Assembly: GCA_007922225.1 (NCBI GenBank)
Contig: ML680055.1
Coordinates: 4,952,047 to 5,016,046, forward strand
Reading direction: 5' to 3'
DNA length: 64,000 nucleotides
Source of the DNA: Emydura subglobosa
Lineage: Eukaryota; Chordata; Testudines; Chelidae
The notes below the pieces were generated by a model. That model worked only from the letters and a program-made list of their open reading frames with translations, was not told the origin of the DNA and did not search any database. Numbering within the stretch: position 1 is the stretch's first letter; each line of letters begins with the position of its first letter. Position numbers and translations under genes: made by a program. This document shows, piece by piece, positions 1 through 12,440 of the stretch.

Positions 1-2089
1 ATGTTGCCCATGCCATACATCTTCAGTAATTAAAAAGAGGGGTTCAGGGCATTTTACAAGCATTAATATCCCCACTCAAATTAATGATGATTTTTAAGAA
101 CTATGAAGAGGATACAGGGATTTATTTTTCTGCGATAATGGTGAATTCATCAAGGGCATACTGTAAATAAACTTCATATTCATTACAAATGACATTTTAA
201 TTTCTACAGCACCTCATCTTTTTCAAATGGTCTCTCCATTTTAAAACACATTCACTGCTGTATTCACTGCAGCTCGTCGTCCCTGATAGTACTATGATGG
301 GCTGTATTGATTCTCTGAAGTTGAGCCCTCCTCACAATCAATAGGAAAAGGGAAGGGAGAAGGAAAAAAGAGAGGAGAGGGAAGAGGAAAGGAAGGGTCA
401 TAGGAAGATAGAAGAGGAAGGGAATGCGAAGCCAGAAGCCATAGTTCTCTCCTATAAACATTCTGTTTACCTAGGCGTTTTCAAAGACTTAATATTCTAA
501 GAACTCACACACAAAAAGGGAGAATATTTTCTCCATCAGATACTTGAGGTCCTTTTGCTGAAGTTATTCTCCAGGGTCTGAATTCAGCTGTTATACCACA
601 GTAATGCAAGTCACTGTTAAAGTTAGTCTGGATTTACAACAGTGGTAATGAGAGCAAAAGTTAGCTCAGGCGTTATAAATCTTTGGCTGCATTTTGGGCC
701 TGATCCTGAAGACATAGGAAACTTTACTTGCATAGGGAATTTAGGATTTTTCTGCCTTTCAGGCACATTCAGTGAAGCACTTAAGCATGGGCTTATTCTT
801 TAACATGTGAATAATCACAGTGGAGACAAGTGCTGTGCTGCATTAGGGCCTATTCTTTCAAAATACATTTATCATCTTTTTGTGGTATTCAGTGTTGTCA
901 ATTGTCTCCATTTCAGCAAGAGTCTAGCGATATTTGGTATTTTTCTTAAAGCACCACCTTCTGGAGGCCTGTGACTAAATGAGAATTTCAGCTTTCATTT
1001 TTAAAAAAAACACTTTTTTTGACTTTATGGTTCTGAAGGAACAGTTTGAAAATGTGACACAAGCACTTTCTAAATGCTCAAACCATAAGGCAAATAAAGA
1101 GAATGCCCTTTTTTCTTTTAATTTCATAATTTTTAAGCCCTTCTTATTGTGTTTCGGTCCTAATGTGATTTTTTTGAATGTGTGGGGTAGCAGTAGTGAG
1201 TATTAATATTTCTGTTAGGAGCAGAGAAACCACACACAAGTCTGACAGCTGTATAGTGGCATAAATAGCACATTGCATTATGGTTTTTTTTCTATTTATT
1301 CATTTTATTTCCTATATGTTCCAAGTCTGCAACCTCTTATGTTAGAGTGAATGGAACTGCTCAAATTAGTATGAACTACTACCATTAGTAAGGATTTATA
1401 CGGTGCTTACCATACTCTTTGTTCTGCATGTGGGACGCTGTACTGAAAGAAAATAAAATACAGTGAAACCTATGATAACCATTACCTGTCCTAAAGCCAA
1501 AGCTCTGCAGAAGTTCCTTCATATAAATCATGATGTGTTATGCAGCCATCCGTTATAACATTCAGAAATGTGGCAGACCCTTGGGAGGGGCAGTGTAAAT
1601 AGTCTTCACTGTAATAGTAGACTATGCTAATGATAACGCAAGGAAGAGAAGCATATACTGAGTAGAGAGAAGTATGGGGCAAATTCATGGGGAAATTATT
1701 GACCATGTAAGAGCCAGTGTCAAGCTTCAGTAGACGCAAATGAGACAACAGCTCCACTCTTGTAAGGTGAAAAGCACGCTTGGCAGCATTTATACTAAAA
1801 AAGGAAGAGAGCAGGGAAGAAGGGGGTGGCCTGTGGCCCTGTCACAGGATCCTGGGGGGGACACCGTGAGGCGCCGGCTAGAGCCAGGCAGCTAACTTAT
1901 TTTCTGGTTCACTGGCAGTTCTGAAAAATTAAGACAAAATCCCCTTCTGGTTCAGCTACAAGCAAGATCGTTTTGGAATTTTCAGCTGCTAAAACAGTCG
2001 GAATTTTCATTTTAGGGACTTTCGGTAAAAGGAAGTGAGGGCTAGGGTCAGAAACCTGAGAATGGCAATGGCCCCCTTTTCACTATTAG
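1..2089. other. Unassigned AT-rich non-coding DNA
   Basis: I see no coding exon, RNA gene or recognisable full repeat here. The sequence is AT-rich, with a purine-rich stretch near 335-425 and short T and A runs. Open frames are short, unsupported by splice context and not recognisable as proteins. The last 250 bases become more GC-rich (for example around 1,850-1,890) and may be part of an old repeat, but I cannot classify it. Confidence 0.5.
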
Positions 2090-2395
2090 CCCTGGGGTTA
2101 GAGCCCTCACCCAGGATGTCAGAGACCCAGGTTTGAATTCCCCTCTAGAGCAGCGACTAGAAACTGGCTGTCCCTCCTGCAGTGCCCTAACTACCAAGTT
2201 AGATTCACTCTCTCACACTTTGCCCCAATGTCCATCCAAGCACTTGTACAATGCGGGCAAGCTCCAAGAAGAGAGAGGAAGCAAGACCCACCCCAGAATA
2301 GCCCGGTGCTTAGGGAATTCACCTGGGTGGGTGAAGATGTGGGTTAAAGCTCCTTTATCTTGATGAGTGCCTTATCCACTAGGCTAACGATCATA
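2090..2395 (+). repeat. Degenerate tRNA-derived SINE
   Basis: The left end reads like a tRNA-type polymerase III head. There is a box-A-like 'GGGTTAGAGC' near 2,096 and a box-B-like 'GGTTTGAATTC' near 2,130, in the arrangement 'ttagagccctcaccc...gacccaggtttgaattc'. The right end carries the opposite-strand counterpart, 'agtgccttatccactagg', followed by 'ctaa'. So the unit looks like a head plus an inverted partial copy, a form common in turtle tRNA-like SINEs. It is diverged and no target-site duplication was found. The family assignment is by recognition only. Confidence 0.5.
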
Positions 2396-5300
2396 AGAGG
2401 GTAGTGGCAGCACACCATCTCCTCTCATCATTTTGTGACACTCTAGCCCAAAAAATTAGTTCAAAAGCAGTATTGGGCTAATGCAACCTGTCTCACAGCT
2501 GGCTGTTTAAGGGGAATCAGCTGCCCAGCCTATCAGTGATAGGCCCTGGTGCAGGGCACAAGCCAATCCTGCTCTACTTGGGGATAGCGAAGTGCCTAAG
2601 CAACTGGAAGAGATGAGATGGGTGAGATTGTAGCTTTTATCTGCTGTTGGTGAGAGTCCGGGAGACAAGCTATCCAGAGTGCTTCTTCCCCTAGCTGGAA
2701 GGCAGTTAAGTAATGAGCACCTGTGATCTGAGCCTAATGAAAGCTTAATGATCTCAGCTGGGAATAGCTCCTGAGGAGAAAGGAAGATCTGGAGGAGGAG
2801 GAGGAGGAGAGGGCCTGGGGAGCCTGGACTAGTCAAAAGCTGTACTTCTAAGACAGGAAGATGATGGGGAGGGTTACAAAACTCTGCAGGCAGGGCGGCC
2901 TGGGAAGAACCTTGAGCAAGTAGGGGAGAGATTGCAGAGCTTTCCAGGCAGTGGAGAAGCCTGAGGCCTTATGCTAGAAGGAGCTGCTGCTGCTAGAACT
3001 GAGAGATGTTTGGTGTGGGGGCTTTATGTTTTATCTGGGGCTCTGAGGTAAGAGCCTTTAAACCACTCTATATAGTCTTCATTTCAGAAGCCTTTATTAA
3101 AGGGAGCCATGCTGCTGTAAAGTAGAGTGTTTGGCTTCTCTTTGACCTGGCTGTTATAGTGACTTTATCTCATCTAGTGGGAAAGTGAGGCAGGACGCTG
3201 TGAAGCCACATTCACCTCTGAGGGAGAGCTTGGGAGGTCTTGGTGCCCCTTTTACATACCCATTGCTGTTTTTTGTTTTGTTGCTGTTTATTACTTTATT
3301 TTTTAGTGCTAGCTTTATCTGGAGCTCTACAAAACACAAATGAAGACGATGCTTGCTCCAAAGGGCTTACAGAATAAATTTGGTGGGAGTCCCAAGAAGC
3401 TGTTATGATACCAGGGGAGTTAGGCCCCTAACCTGCTTAACTACATAATAAGATTTACAAAAATGCCTCTCTGCACCCCATCATCATTATCATCATTCAG
3501 GCAGATGGAGTGCCACACAGATTGATTTCTAGGTCGGTCCTTTAGACTATCTGGCTGGATGTTCACGCTGTCTCGGCAGTCTTATTGCACCGCTGAAGCT
3601 TTTGTTACATCCTTTAATCTCAAACCATTATAAATCCCATACAAAATCTGTGTCTTCACAGCAACAAACATAATCAGACTCACTGAAGGGCCCCATTAAA
3701 TCACTCCAAACTAAAAAAATGTAATAGTTTATTATAGTTTGGAAGCCACAGGGACTTAAGAAAAGCTGAGAATAGTGGTATTTGGGTAAACTTGAATAAT
3801 CTAGTATTTGCATCTTACATTTTTCACAGCCTTTTTAAGTGCCTCAGAGAGCCCTTTATTGGAACCAAAATAACACAAGATCTGGTCTTGTAATACTCCC
3901 GTCATCCAGGAACTGAAATACTGTTGTATTATTTCAATCCATAAATGGACCCACAAGGCATTAAAAATAATAAAAAGAAAAGATCTGGCTCTACACATAC
4001 ACTTAATTGCAGCTAAGAGAGAGAGTTTTTTTGTTTTTTACATTCTGAAAGGTTCTACTAGTCACTTACCCCACATGTGCATTTCTCACCAGTGTGAATG
4101 TACAGAGACTCATCTGAAAGACCCTAACTTACTGGTCAGTAACCTGCATTTATCTGCTAGATTTCATTTTAAGTGCTAATAGTGATTTTATTAAGATGAC
4201 TTAATTGCAACTCTCGGATTGAAGCATCAAAGGTGGTGGATTTTTTTGTTGGCTTTTTGGTTAAACTAAAGCAAAAAAATGTGTTTTTAGTGTAAATGAG
4301 TGACAGTGAGCAGGTCTGCATTGTGCAGCTGGAGGAATGCCAGGATTCTGATTACTTCCTGTCTGTAACTATTTTTTACTAGGCAAAGCACGTAATTTTA
4401 CAAAGAAAGCTATATTTTACATTGAAAACCACAATAATCCTTTACACTTTCAGAAATGTGGTCTTTTATTGACGTCCTTTTTACGGGGTTTTCTTCTTTA
4501 GCCGTTATTCTTCATGGGTTCTGCTATGTGGGTTAATGTTTGCTTTGTGAGGGCTAAATCATGGCCTTGTCACCATTCCCAAGCAAGAGGCAGCACATTG
4601 TTGTGCTGACACTGTCGCTGACCAGGAATCAGTCAGTCTGCCTCCTGGTCTTTCTCCAGCTACAAGAGGGAAATCCCTGTCCCAGGCCTATACGGCTAGC
4701 TAAGGAGGACTGGGATGCTGAATCTTGGCCCATTCTCCTCCCTCTTCTAGTAATCTGCACTGCTGGGGGTGGGGGAGAGGGTAAGGGAAAGGCAATGGCT
4801 CAGCAGAGCCTGCATTACTACCTGTGGCATGTATAACCAGTGCATGGGAATAACAGGGCAGGCAAAGATTTGATCCCCATGGAAGGTCATATTAATGTCA
4901 ATGTAGCAAGGTCAAGGCTGACACAAACTTTAATATCATACTTTTTTTTTTTTAAAGTAACTGTAATGTACCTCGTACTAGCGGTCCTTGTTATTGTATT
5001 CTGATTGCTGGCAGATGCAGTATAACACATGGGTGTTGTTGCTTTAAGATTAAAAATTCCTCAATCCAGATATGTTGAGGGCCAGCAAGTATCAACTTTA
5101 CTGCTCTTCAGAGTTATGGCCTGGTCCTCTGAAATCCCTGTGAGGAATGAAAGGTTCTGGCTGACAGTAAAGGTCTCCAAATATTTTCTGGAGCATGTAT
5201 ATTAATTGCTTGTTAATGGGCAGCATCTCTTTTTTGTCGTAGCCTCAAGTATTATAAATGTGCATCAGTCCCTGAGTAGGAAAAAGTATGTTAAAAACAA

Positions 5301-6210
5301 GTAAGCAGGATACTCAATAGTTGTGCCAGGTGTGACATTTTGTCCAAATCAGTTCTGCTCCAATTTAGGTCATTAGTAAACCTTGCATTAACTTCGGTGT
5401 GAGCAGGAATTGGCACTATTTTTCCCATTACAATACTGTTTTTCTGGTGATCCTCTAGGATCACCCATTTTCCTTTCTCAGAAATTGTCCCCCATGTCAC
5501 AAGTACCTTGTGAGGAGGAGTGGAGATACCTCTGTCTGGAGCCTATACACAAAAGTCCTTCAGTGGTTGGGGAAAGGGATGTGCCCATTCCATAATGCAC
5601 TGAGCAAAATGCCTCTATTCCCATCTCCCTATGCAACATTCTGGGAAACTAGAGATCTTGCATGGTACACACACAGAGACTTCCTGTGTTGCACTGTAGC
5701 AAAACCACTGGAGTGGACTGGCCCCAAAGTTGTTGGTTTTATATGAGGTCAGTGAATGATTACTAAATGCATTAATTTAGTATACATTTATGGAATGAAT
5801 TTTTCAACCAGTGGTGCAGAACTTACAAATAAAGTAAAGAAAATGGGGGGTGTGTGTGTGGCGGGGGTATTTTTTAGGGTGAGGATGTATTGAAATCTGG
5901 CTGTTGCAGTTATTAGACTGATAAGTGGAATGAGTTGCCTATTTTACCTGACGTTGAGGTAAAATAGTCAACTTTGTGCGCGCCCCCCCACCAGAAAAAT
6001 TGTATGCTTAGAAGTGTGCATACTTACAAAAATATTAGGCATGCAGGGCGAGTCACTTATTTTCTTATCTTTTAAAGACCAGACAAACACATTTTATCCA
6101 TTTGGTCAGCTTTAGTTAGTAATCTTTCTGTAAATCTGTTGCTACCTACCTTTTCCCCCCTCTAAATGAACAATTCAGTAAGAAAGAATTGCTGGAGAAT
6201 CACCAAGGTG
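2396..6210. other. Unassigned DNA with a possible LTR-like repeat at 2.5-3.1 kb
   Basis: Bases about 2,480-3,130 are relatively GC-rich, with purine-rich phrases such as 'ctggaggaggaggaggagg' near 2,790 and a TATA-like 'ctctatatag' near 3,064. They resemble the unclassified LTR-like repeats that recur elsewhere in the window, but I cannot show terminal repeats. The remainder to 6.2 kb is AT-rich, with no convincing exon or RNA gene. Open frames of 60-110 codons are present on both strands, but they overlap and lack recognisable motifs. Confidence 0.4.
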
Positions 6211-6277
6211 GGGCCTGATCTTACTCTCATTGCAGACAGTTTTACCGTGGACCTCAATGGGAGTAGGATTGGACCCT
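6211..6277. repeat. Short foldback repeat (CAATGGGAG palindrome family)
   Basis: An imperfect palindrome runs from 'gggcctgatcttactctcat' (6,211-6,230) to 'ctcaatgggagtaggattgg' plus 'accc' (ending 6,277). It is one of at least eight related hairpin-forming repeats in this window, all built around a CCATTGA...TCAATGG core. It contains no coding sequence. Confidence 0.6.
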
Positions 6278-8149
6278 CAGTATTTTGGCTTACATTAGTA
6301 TTTCAGGAAAGATTCTAGGTAGGGGCAAACATGGGCACAAACAAAACCTGGGGATATAAAGAAGTTTGAGTTATGAGTTTACTTTCCGGGCCACATTGAA
6401 GGAGTCTGAAAGTGTACCCCCACAAAATGTGCTGGTTCGCTGATTTGCATGCACAAAAACCTGCAGATAGACCATTATGTGCATCAGTCCCCAATGAACA
6501 AATGTATTTACACCCACATGTGGAGCCAGAGAGGAGCAGGATATGTGTATGTCTCTGACACCACGATTGCCTTGCTCACTGCTCTCCCGTGGCTGCCCAT
6601 TCTCTTTCTGTATGAACCCCAGGTGCATAGAAGAGACTGGGCAGGGTCTGGAGGAGGGGAGATTGTAGAAGGGAGGCTCGGCCACCTCTGTAGCACTAAG
6701 GAAGGAGATCTACGTCTCATTTCTGGTGGTTCACTATCTAGGTTGGCTGTCAACTGAGCTTCACAGAAGCAACATACTCCTCCCTGGAGGGAGGGAGTGC
6801 ACGCACCACGCTGCTCATTAAACAATACTCTGGCTGATCAAAGAATACAACTGAGGGACTTCAACGTGAAAACTGGATGGTGGTGGGGAGGCCCTACAGA
6901 CTCTAACATGTGAAGGATGCTTCAGCCCTGCAGATTCAGGGACCTCCATGTTGAGGAATGCCCCTTCTGTGCCTATAGGCCCTGCTCTTTTCTGGGTTGC
7001 CAGTGGATGCTACCTCTGAACCTGTGCCCTGCTCTCCTTCATTAAGGAGAAGAAGAAGAGATTTGCAAACTGATCCTGCTTCTATCCACATTAAATTCCA
7101 CCTCAGAACCAGTGTAAATTCTGCCAACTGGTAAACCTAGGGCATGTGGATGGAGCAGGTGCTCCGCAACCCTGCCCTGTCACATTCTCTTTCCAAGCTG
7201 CACAACTTCATTACCACAGGGTGACACATGGCACTGTGCAAAGAAGCAGCATGCCACGGAGGCATCATTTCTTCTCCCTTGCCTTGTATCTTGCTGCTGG
7301 GTTTTTCTGTCCCATTATTTTTGTTTGTACCTCTCCAGAGTACATGGTGTAAGTACTAATTCCCTGGGACACATTGTAACACATAACATACTACAAAGTA
7401 ATATACAGACTTTGTTGCAGAGCAGGTAGGGTTGCTACACACAACCCACTTATCAATACATGCTGTCTATTCCTCCACTCACAAGCACACACTTTACTGT
7501 GACCACAACTACTTTACAACACACATTGCAACCTTAACTCTCTCTCTGCCGGCTTTTCCTGCTGCATACACCCCTTTGCCAGTTTATATTTTTCCCCCAA
7601 CATTAGTCATCGTGGAAACTTGGTGCAGTGGTTAATTGTGTTGAGAGACTGAAGTTTAGTTAAGGGTTGTGTGCAGAAATGTAGTTCAAGTGATGTGAGT
7701 GACTGCAAAAGATAGAGACGACAGATTTGTAAAACTTCCACTCTCCTTTGGATACCAGTCCACCTGATATTTCTGACATAACTAGCTCTTCCTTCTTCTT
7801 CTTGTTTGCCTGCAATCTTGCCTGACACTGTGAGTGCTGGAAGCGAGTCACTCCGCAATTGGCAAGCCATGTGCACAAAAATGTTATTTTACGTAGGATC
7901 TCAAGTACTTGTGCTCTTTCAGCCTTCTCGTCACCCCTTTAGCTCGATAACCAAAACAATGCACAATTTTTAACATTCTTCTGTAACTCGGATGCTCTAC
8001 CTCTTCCCTGTGTCCTTTAAGTGTCTAGCTCTCACACAGGAGAGTTGACCATATGTAGCATTTCAGCACCACAGGGCAGATGTGCAGTTTTAGCTTTTGA
8101 CAACAGAATTCTTTGGAAGTTGTTGAATACTCTCCCCACCCCTCTTTTT
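6278..8149. other. Unassigned DNA with overlapping non-coding open frames
   Basis: Several overlapping open frames of about 60-105 codons lie on both strands between 6.4 and 7.9 kb. None has a recognisable domain, a flanking splice pattern or a codon bias I can defend, so I treat them as chance. The composition is closer to neutral GC than the surroundings. I see no repeat I can name. Confidence 0.45.
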
Positions 8150-8610
8150 TTAAACCTGTATTCTTCTCTTGATTTCTTCATCACATCATTTGTCTGATGC
8201 TATTACACTCTCTAAATAGGGGAACCTGTTGACTTGTTCCACTCCTTGATCGTCAAGGTATAGGTTTTGTATACTTTGTGTGTCACTGTTTACTTATATT
8301 TTTGTCTTCCTATTGTTGACTGTCATTCCATATTTCTTGCTGACGTTCACAGCAATAAGCATGCTCTGAAATTCTTCCCTGGTCAACCTGATGTAAACTA
8401 GATCATCAATGTATGTTATGTTCTTGATATATATGCCATTGATTTGTATGACTTGGCTGATGTCTTTAAACTTTTTTATCATACCTTCTACATATATATT
8501 AAATAATTGCAGAGAGAGAATGCAATCTTGATGCACACTTTTCTTGGTGCTGCAATACTTATATCGTTCATTTGCACTGCTGCTCTGTCCCTAATCCAGT
8601 CCTTCTTTAT
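8150..8610 (-). pseudogene. LINE reverse transcriptase fragment (RTE-like), C-terminal half
   Basis: On the minus strand, 8,536-8,294 translates to a reverse transcriptase palm. It begins HQDCILSLQLFNIY and continues through ITYIDDLVYI to a KYGMTVNNRKTKI segment. Non-LTR reverse transcriptases have 'QGCILSP.LFN.Y', then 'YADD', then '..KTK'. Here the catalytic tetrad reads YIDD, so both aspartates remain but the alanine is changed. A downstream EEIKRRI remnant lies near 8,165. Just upstream (8,540-8,600) the frame shifts, and IRDRAAVQMND matches the usual 'Y..Q.AAVR' region. The copy is therefore broken. The clade is inferred from motif style; RTE is most likely. Confidence 0.7.
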
Positions 8611-8760
8611 GCAAAACAGCGAGAGTTCTGTGGTACCTTAAAGACTAACACATTTATCTAGGCATGAGCTTTTGTGAGTAGAAACCCACTTCGTCGGATG
8701 CATGAAATCATGAACGCTTCTGTTTGTCTAAAAACAGACTAACACGGCTACCCCTCTGGA
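8611..8760. repeat. Turtle-type tRNA-derived SINE, chimeric orientation
   Basis: The first 90 bases carry the SINE body in plus orientation: 'gagagttctgtggtacctta' near 8,621, 'aagactaacacattt' and 'acccacttcgtcggatgcat'. The last 26 bases (about 8,735-8,760) carry the SINE head in the reverse direction, 'cagactaacacggctacccc', which is the complement of the usual 'ggggtagccgtgttagtctg'. Body and head therefore point in opposite directions. The unit sits inside the RTE-like reverse transcriptase relic and separates its two halves. A clear target-site duplication is not visible; there is only a weak 'ctttat' on both sides. Confidence 0.75.
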
Positions 8761-9080
8761 ACTCTCTTTATCTTTATCTTGAGTCAATATTACATTTTTC
8801 AAGAATATGTATCACCTTGTTGTGTTGTATTTTATCATAACCTACAAAGCACATGTAAATTTCTCTTTACACTTATATCACACACTTACGTAAGATCCTT
8901 GGGGCAAAGTTTTTCCCCCCTCATGCCTACTTCTGGGTGGAAACCAAGCTGATTTCTGCTTATTCTTGTCTCAAGATGTTGATGTATCTGTACGCCAACC
9001 ATTTTCAACAAAACTTTGTGTGGGGCTTGTCAGGTTTATAGTTTGATGCAGTTTACATTCTCTAGCGGCGTTAACCTTTG
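8761..9080 (-). pseudogene. LINE reverse transcriptase fragment (RTE-like), N-terminal half
   Basis: Read on the minus strand, this piece contains 'ISRNQLGFHPEVGMRGKNF' followed by IYMCFVGYDKIQHNKVIHIL. These match the 'NQ.GFR.G.GTR' and 'FVDY.KAFD.VQH.KL' blocks of non-LTR reverse transcriptases. Several stops and small deletions are present; for example the 'KAFD' segment is shortened to 'DKIQ'. It is the upstream portion of the same protein seen at 8,150-8,610, separated by the inserted SINE. Confidence 0.65.
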
Positions 9081-9897
9081 GTAAAGGAACAAAGACTAAC
9101 CTTTAATGTTCTCTGTATGTGTATATAGCCAATTAAAATTTTTAGGAGGTAAGTGGTTTTTGAATTTTCATTCCGAAGTTGGGGGCAGGGCTGATAATTC
9201 AAGTTTATCATCACTAGGGGCCCAAGTTAAGACTGTAGTTAAGGTCCTCTCTGCTGTAGAAAAACACAAGAGGAAAAGTGTAGGTTCTGAGAGAGAAGAT
9301 TTTGTGTGCGCCCTGTCCTATCAATCATGCTTGCATGAGCCCAGCTCACATCAGTCATACCTGTGATGGGCAGGCCTCCATCAATCGGGTTTGTATGCAT
9401 GGCGCTCAAACTTCTATCTAGTTTTAATGTGAATCACTGCTAAAAATGACCTCAAAGCTAACATTTAAAAAACAATTTAAAAAAAGCCCCCCAACTACCT
9501 GGCGCAACAAGCCTTAGCAGGTTTCTCTTTTCTATTCAGTCTTGTGTAGAGAAACAATCCTTTCTGTGAGATATTGGTCAACAGTGGAAAAGGATGACTG
9601 CCAAGGACAAATTTCAGCCAAAATGAAAATACGTCCTTTTAAAACTTTATGAAAAGGGCAGGGAGGGACCTACACAGAAAATTCAAAGGGCATGATAGAT
9701 AATCCTGTGTGAAATGTCACACGGGCCACCTACTTTGAGAGAAAACAGCAATTTATGCCCATTTTAAGTCCACTTAAACTACACCCTTAACTATGGAATC
9801 ACTGAAAGCCACCTCCATTATATGGTTTAAAAAGCAAAACAAATCTGCCAGCCATATGTCCACTTTGGTTTAATATGTACTGTGATTAAAATACATC
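9081..9897. other. Unassigned AT-rich DNA
   Basis: I see no gene, RNA or identifiable repeat. An 86-codon open frame (9,106-9,366, plus strand) has no recognisable feature. Short A-rich runs occur around 9,465-9,485. Confidence 0.45.
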
Positions 9898-10310
9898 ATG
9901 GTGCCTTATACAACAAGTTCCTCATTCCAGTCCTATAGGCTCTATGCAACTCCACCCTGCCCTACATGTCTTCTCCAGCTCCCTAAACTCTGCACAGTTC
10001 TTTGTACTGACCCCTTCCTTTCTCTCCTTGAACCACCGCCAACTTTGTGCTTGCTTTTATGTTGTTCCTTGTGCTTGAAACAGCCTTCCAAGTAGAGTTC
10101 ACAAGAGCCTCACCTCTCCTTTTAAAAAACAAACCAAAAAAAAAATAGATGCATTCCAGCCATAACCACCACACCCAAGCTCCATGTATGTTCTGTATTG
10201 CACCCCTCTGGTTCCATTAGTCCGTAGATCTTTGGAGCAGACTTATTTGTTCAGCACATTTTACCCATTGTACACTGCTCTGTACACCTAAAGCACTATG
10301 TAAATAAGGA
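9898..10310 (+). repeat. Probable L2-like LINE 3' region
   Basis: The end of this stretch, 'cattgtacactgctctgtac' followed by 'acctaaagcactatgtaaat', resembles the 3' tail of L2/CR1-clade elements ('tgtacagcgc.ctgtacac...gcgctatataaata'). Upstream, a leucine- and serine-rich translation ending in LCLKQPSK resembles a much-decayed C-terminus of such a LINE ORF. Divergence is high and the left boundary is approximate. Confidence 0.4.
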
Positions 10311-10559
10311 AAATAAACAGGGCCTGTTGGTATAAGCCAGTGGAGAGATTCATTTCCTGATGCTCTGCTTTTGAGCTTTGCTGTGTTTTTGTGTGGTTTT
10401 TGTGTGCGTGTCTGTCCATTGTGCAAGTGTTTGATATAAGATTTCTCACTTGGGTTTCAGCCTACTCCAAGAGCTGGACAGAGCGCTGTGTGGTGCGAGA
10501 ATATGTTGAATGCAAAGGTGGCTTAAAGCCAATTTCCCCTCTATCCATATCTCTGTAGA

Positions 10560-11375
10560 AATGGCCTAACTGAGAATCAAGCTCAGAGAGCGGGAGTGAG
10601 TGGTATTGGGCCAACCGCATGCTCAGTGGGAGGAATGCACCAGTCCTTTGTGGCCCCCTGCTGGAGGCCCTACAGTTATTCTACACCCGCTGCCCCAGGA
10701 ATAGAGCAGTGAAGGTGGGTCCTCCAGGCCTGCCTAGAAAGGCTATATGGAAGCTACCAATCAGAGCCCAGCAGGCTCAGATAAATGGAGCTGCAGGGAT
10801 TTAGCAGCCCAGTTCCTGGCAGAGATCAGAGGGGTGAAGTAGGTGGCTCTACTCTAGCCAAAGGAGTTTGATGAGTTGCATTTACTGAAGCTGGGGGAGA
10901 GAGGACCTGAGAGCTGTAACCCCAAGGTAACTGGTGAAGATAAAGGGACCAAGTGGAAAGAAGCCCAGGGAAAACACCAGCAACTATTTAAAGAAGGCCG
11001 TACTTAACTGCTGTGGATAGGGTCCTGAAGTTGGGACCTAGATGAGTGAGCTGGCCCAGCTTCCCCCACTGATTGTTGACAAAATGACCTAAGACAAGGC
11101 TTCTTTAGAGGCCCATGTGAATGGCTAGTTTTAAAGGGGCCAGAGATAGGGCTGAAGAGTCTCGTGGGGACAGACAGTTTGGTGAACTCTTTTGCTACTC
11201 AGGAAGGGATTCAAACGGATGGTGTGACTTGGCTGGAGGACTGAGCTACTGAAGACCAGTCTAGAGAAGTCAGTAACTGACAGGTCACCAGGAGTGGGGA
11301 AGAAGATTGTGTGACCTGTCCGTTCCTAGGGCAGACCAGCTGAAAATACCAAGATCAGGGCAAGGTGCAAAAGGA
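10560..11375. repeat. Unclassified interspersed repeat (LTR-like)
   Basis: This purine-rich, moderately GC-rich block ('gagagcgggagtgagtggta' near 10,586, 'cctgagagctgtaacccc' near 10,910) has the texture of the abundant but poorly defined LTR-like repeats of turtle genomes. I see no gag or pol motif, and no paired terminal repeats could be established. It could also be an old solo LTR. Confidence 0.3.
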
Positions 11376-12440
11376 GAGCAGATTCTCCTAGCACTAGTGG
11401 GGAACATCCTAAATTAGACTTCCCAACCAGCCACAAACAGTACTTCTGATTCCCCACACTGGTTATCAAGAAGCTAAAACAGAAAGTACACAGCCCCCTT
11501 ACTGCATTTCAGTCTCTGGCTTCCAATCAGCCACTAGGTCCAGTAAAGAGATCAGTTATTTAAAACTCTATGCTCTTTATCAAAGAGGTTCTCCTGACCC
11601 CAAAGGGTCAGCCACATTACCAGATCAATATAAGTTTGGATCTCACCCGAAATACCATACTGCCAGCCAATCATTTAGTAACTAAACCTAAAGGTTTATT
11701 ATAAAAGGAAAGAAACAAACTATAAGAGAAATGTTAAATAATTAAAGCAGTCAGATACATACAAATGATTTGAAAGTCCATATATATCAGGTTTTCAGTA
11801 GAATTGTGAAGTTTGAAGGCTTGTATAGTCCCTCTGATGTACATGCAGTATCTGGATCGGTCTCAGTTCTTTGTTTCACAGCTTCGGTTGCAGATGAGTT
11901 GGTCCAGAGGTAGGTAGGTAGGACTGAAGACAATATAGAAAAGGTGAAGCTGCCTTTCATTAGTGCATTACCATGTGACTTGTTTCAAACAAGCCCTCAG
12001 CACATGGCTTGGAAAAGCCTCAGAATCAGAGAATCTCCCCTGTCCATAGGACATGGTCATTGCTCTTACATCTCCTGGTGACTCATCAAGCGTAGCCTGA
12101 CTTCTCTCCCTGGGCCTATTGTTCCTGTGAATTTCCTTGAGGGGCCATTAAGCAGGTTAGTGCTGCAGACATCCTGTCTGGGGAGGGTCACCCGGAAACA
12201 CAGCCCAAGTTGAAATACAGATATGCCTTACATATTTATAACCTACATTACAAATGTGACATGTACACACAAACAATATCATCATACTTAGCAAATTATA
12301 ACCTTTCTGATGGTGCCTGTCATGGCACATCTCATATGAATTATTGCAATTTTGAAATATTGATGTTAAATAATATCATAAATGGTCCTCCTCCTCCAGC
12401 CAGCATCACAGATTGTACAACCACACCCAGCTCCTAGGAG
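11376..12440. repeat. Probable endogenous retrovirus/LTR-derived segment, degraded
   Basis: The phrases 'aaaggtttattataaaagga' (about 11,690) and 'aaagcagtcagatacataca' (about 11,745) match a recurring class of turtle repeats that I associate with LTR or ERV sequence in antisense. A related block, with 'aaaccttttaataaaagaaa', occurs at 28.9 kb. There is no intact coding frame, primer-binding site or protease/polymerase motif. The designation is tentative and the boundaries are approximate. Confidence 0.35.
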
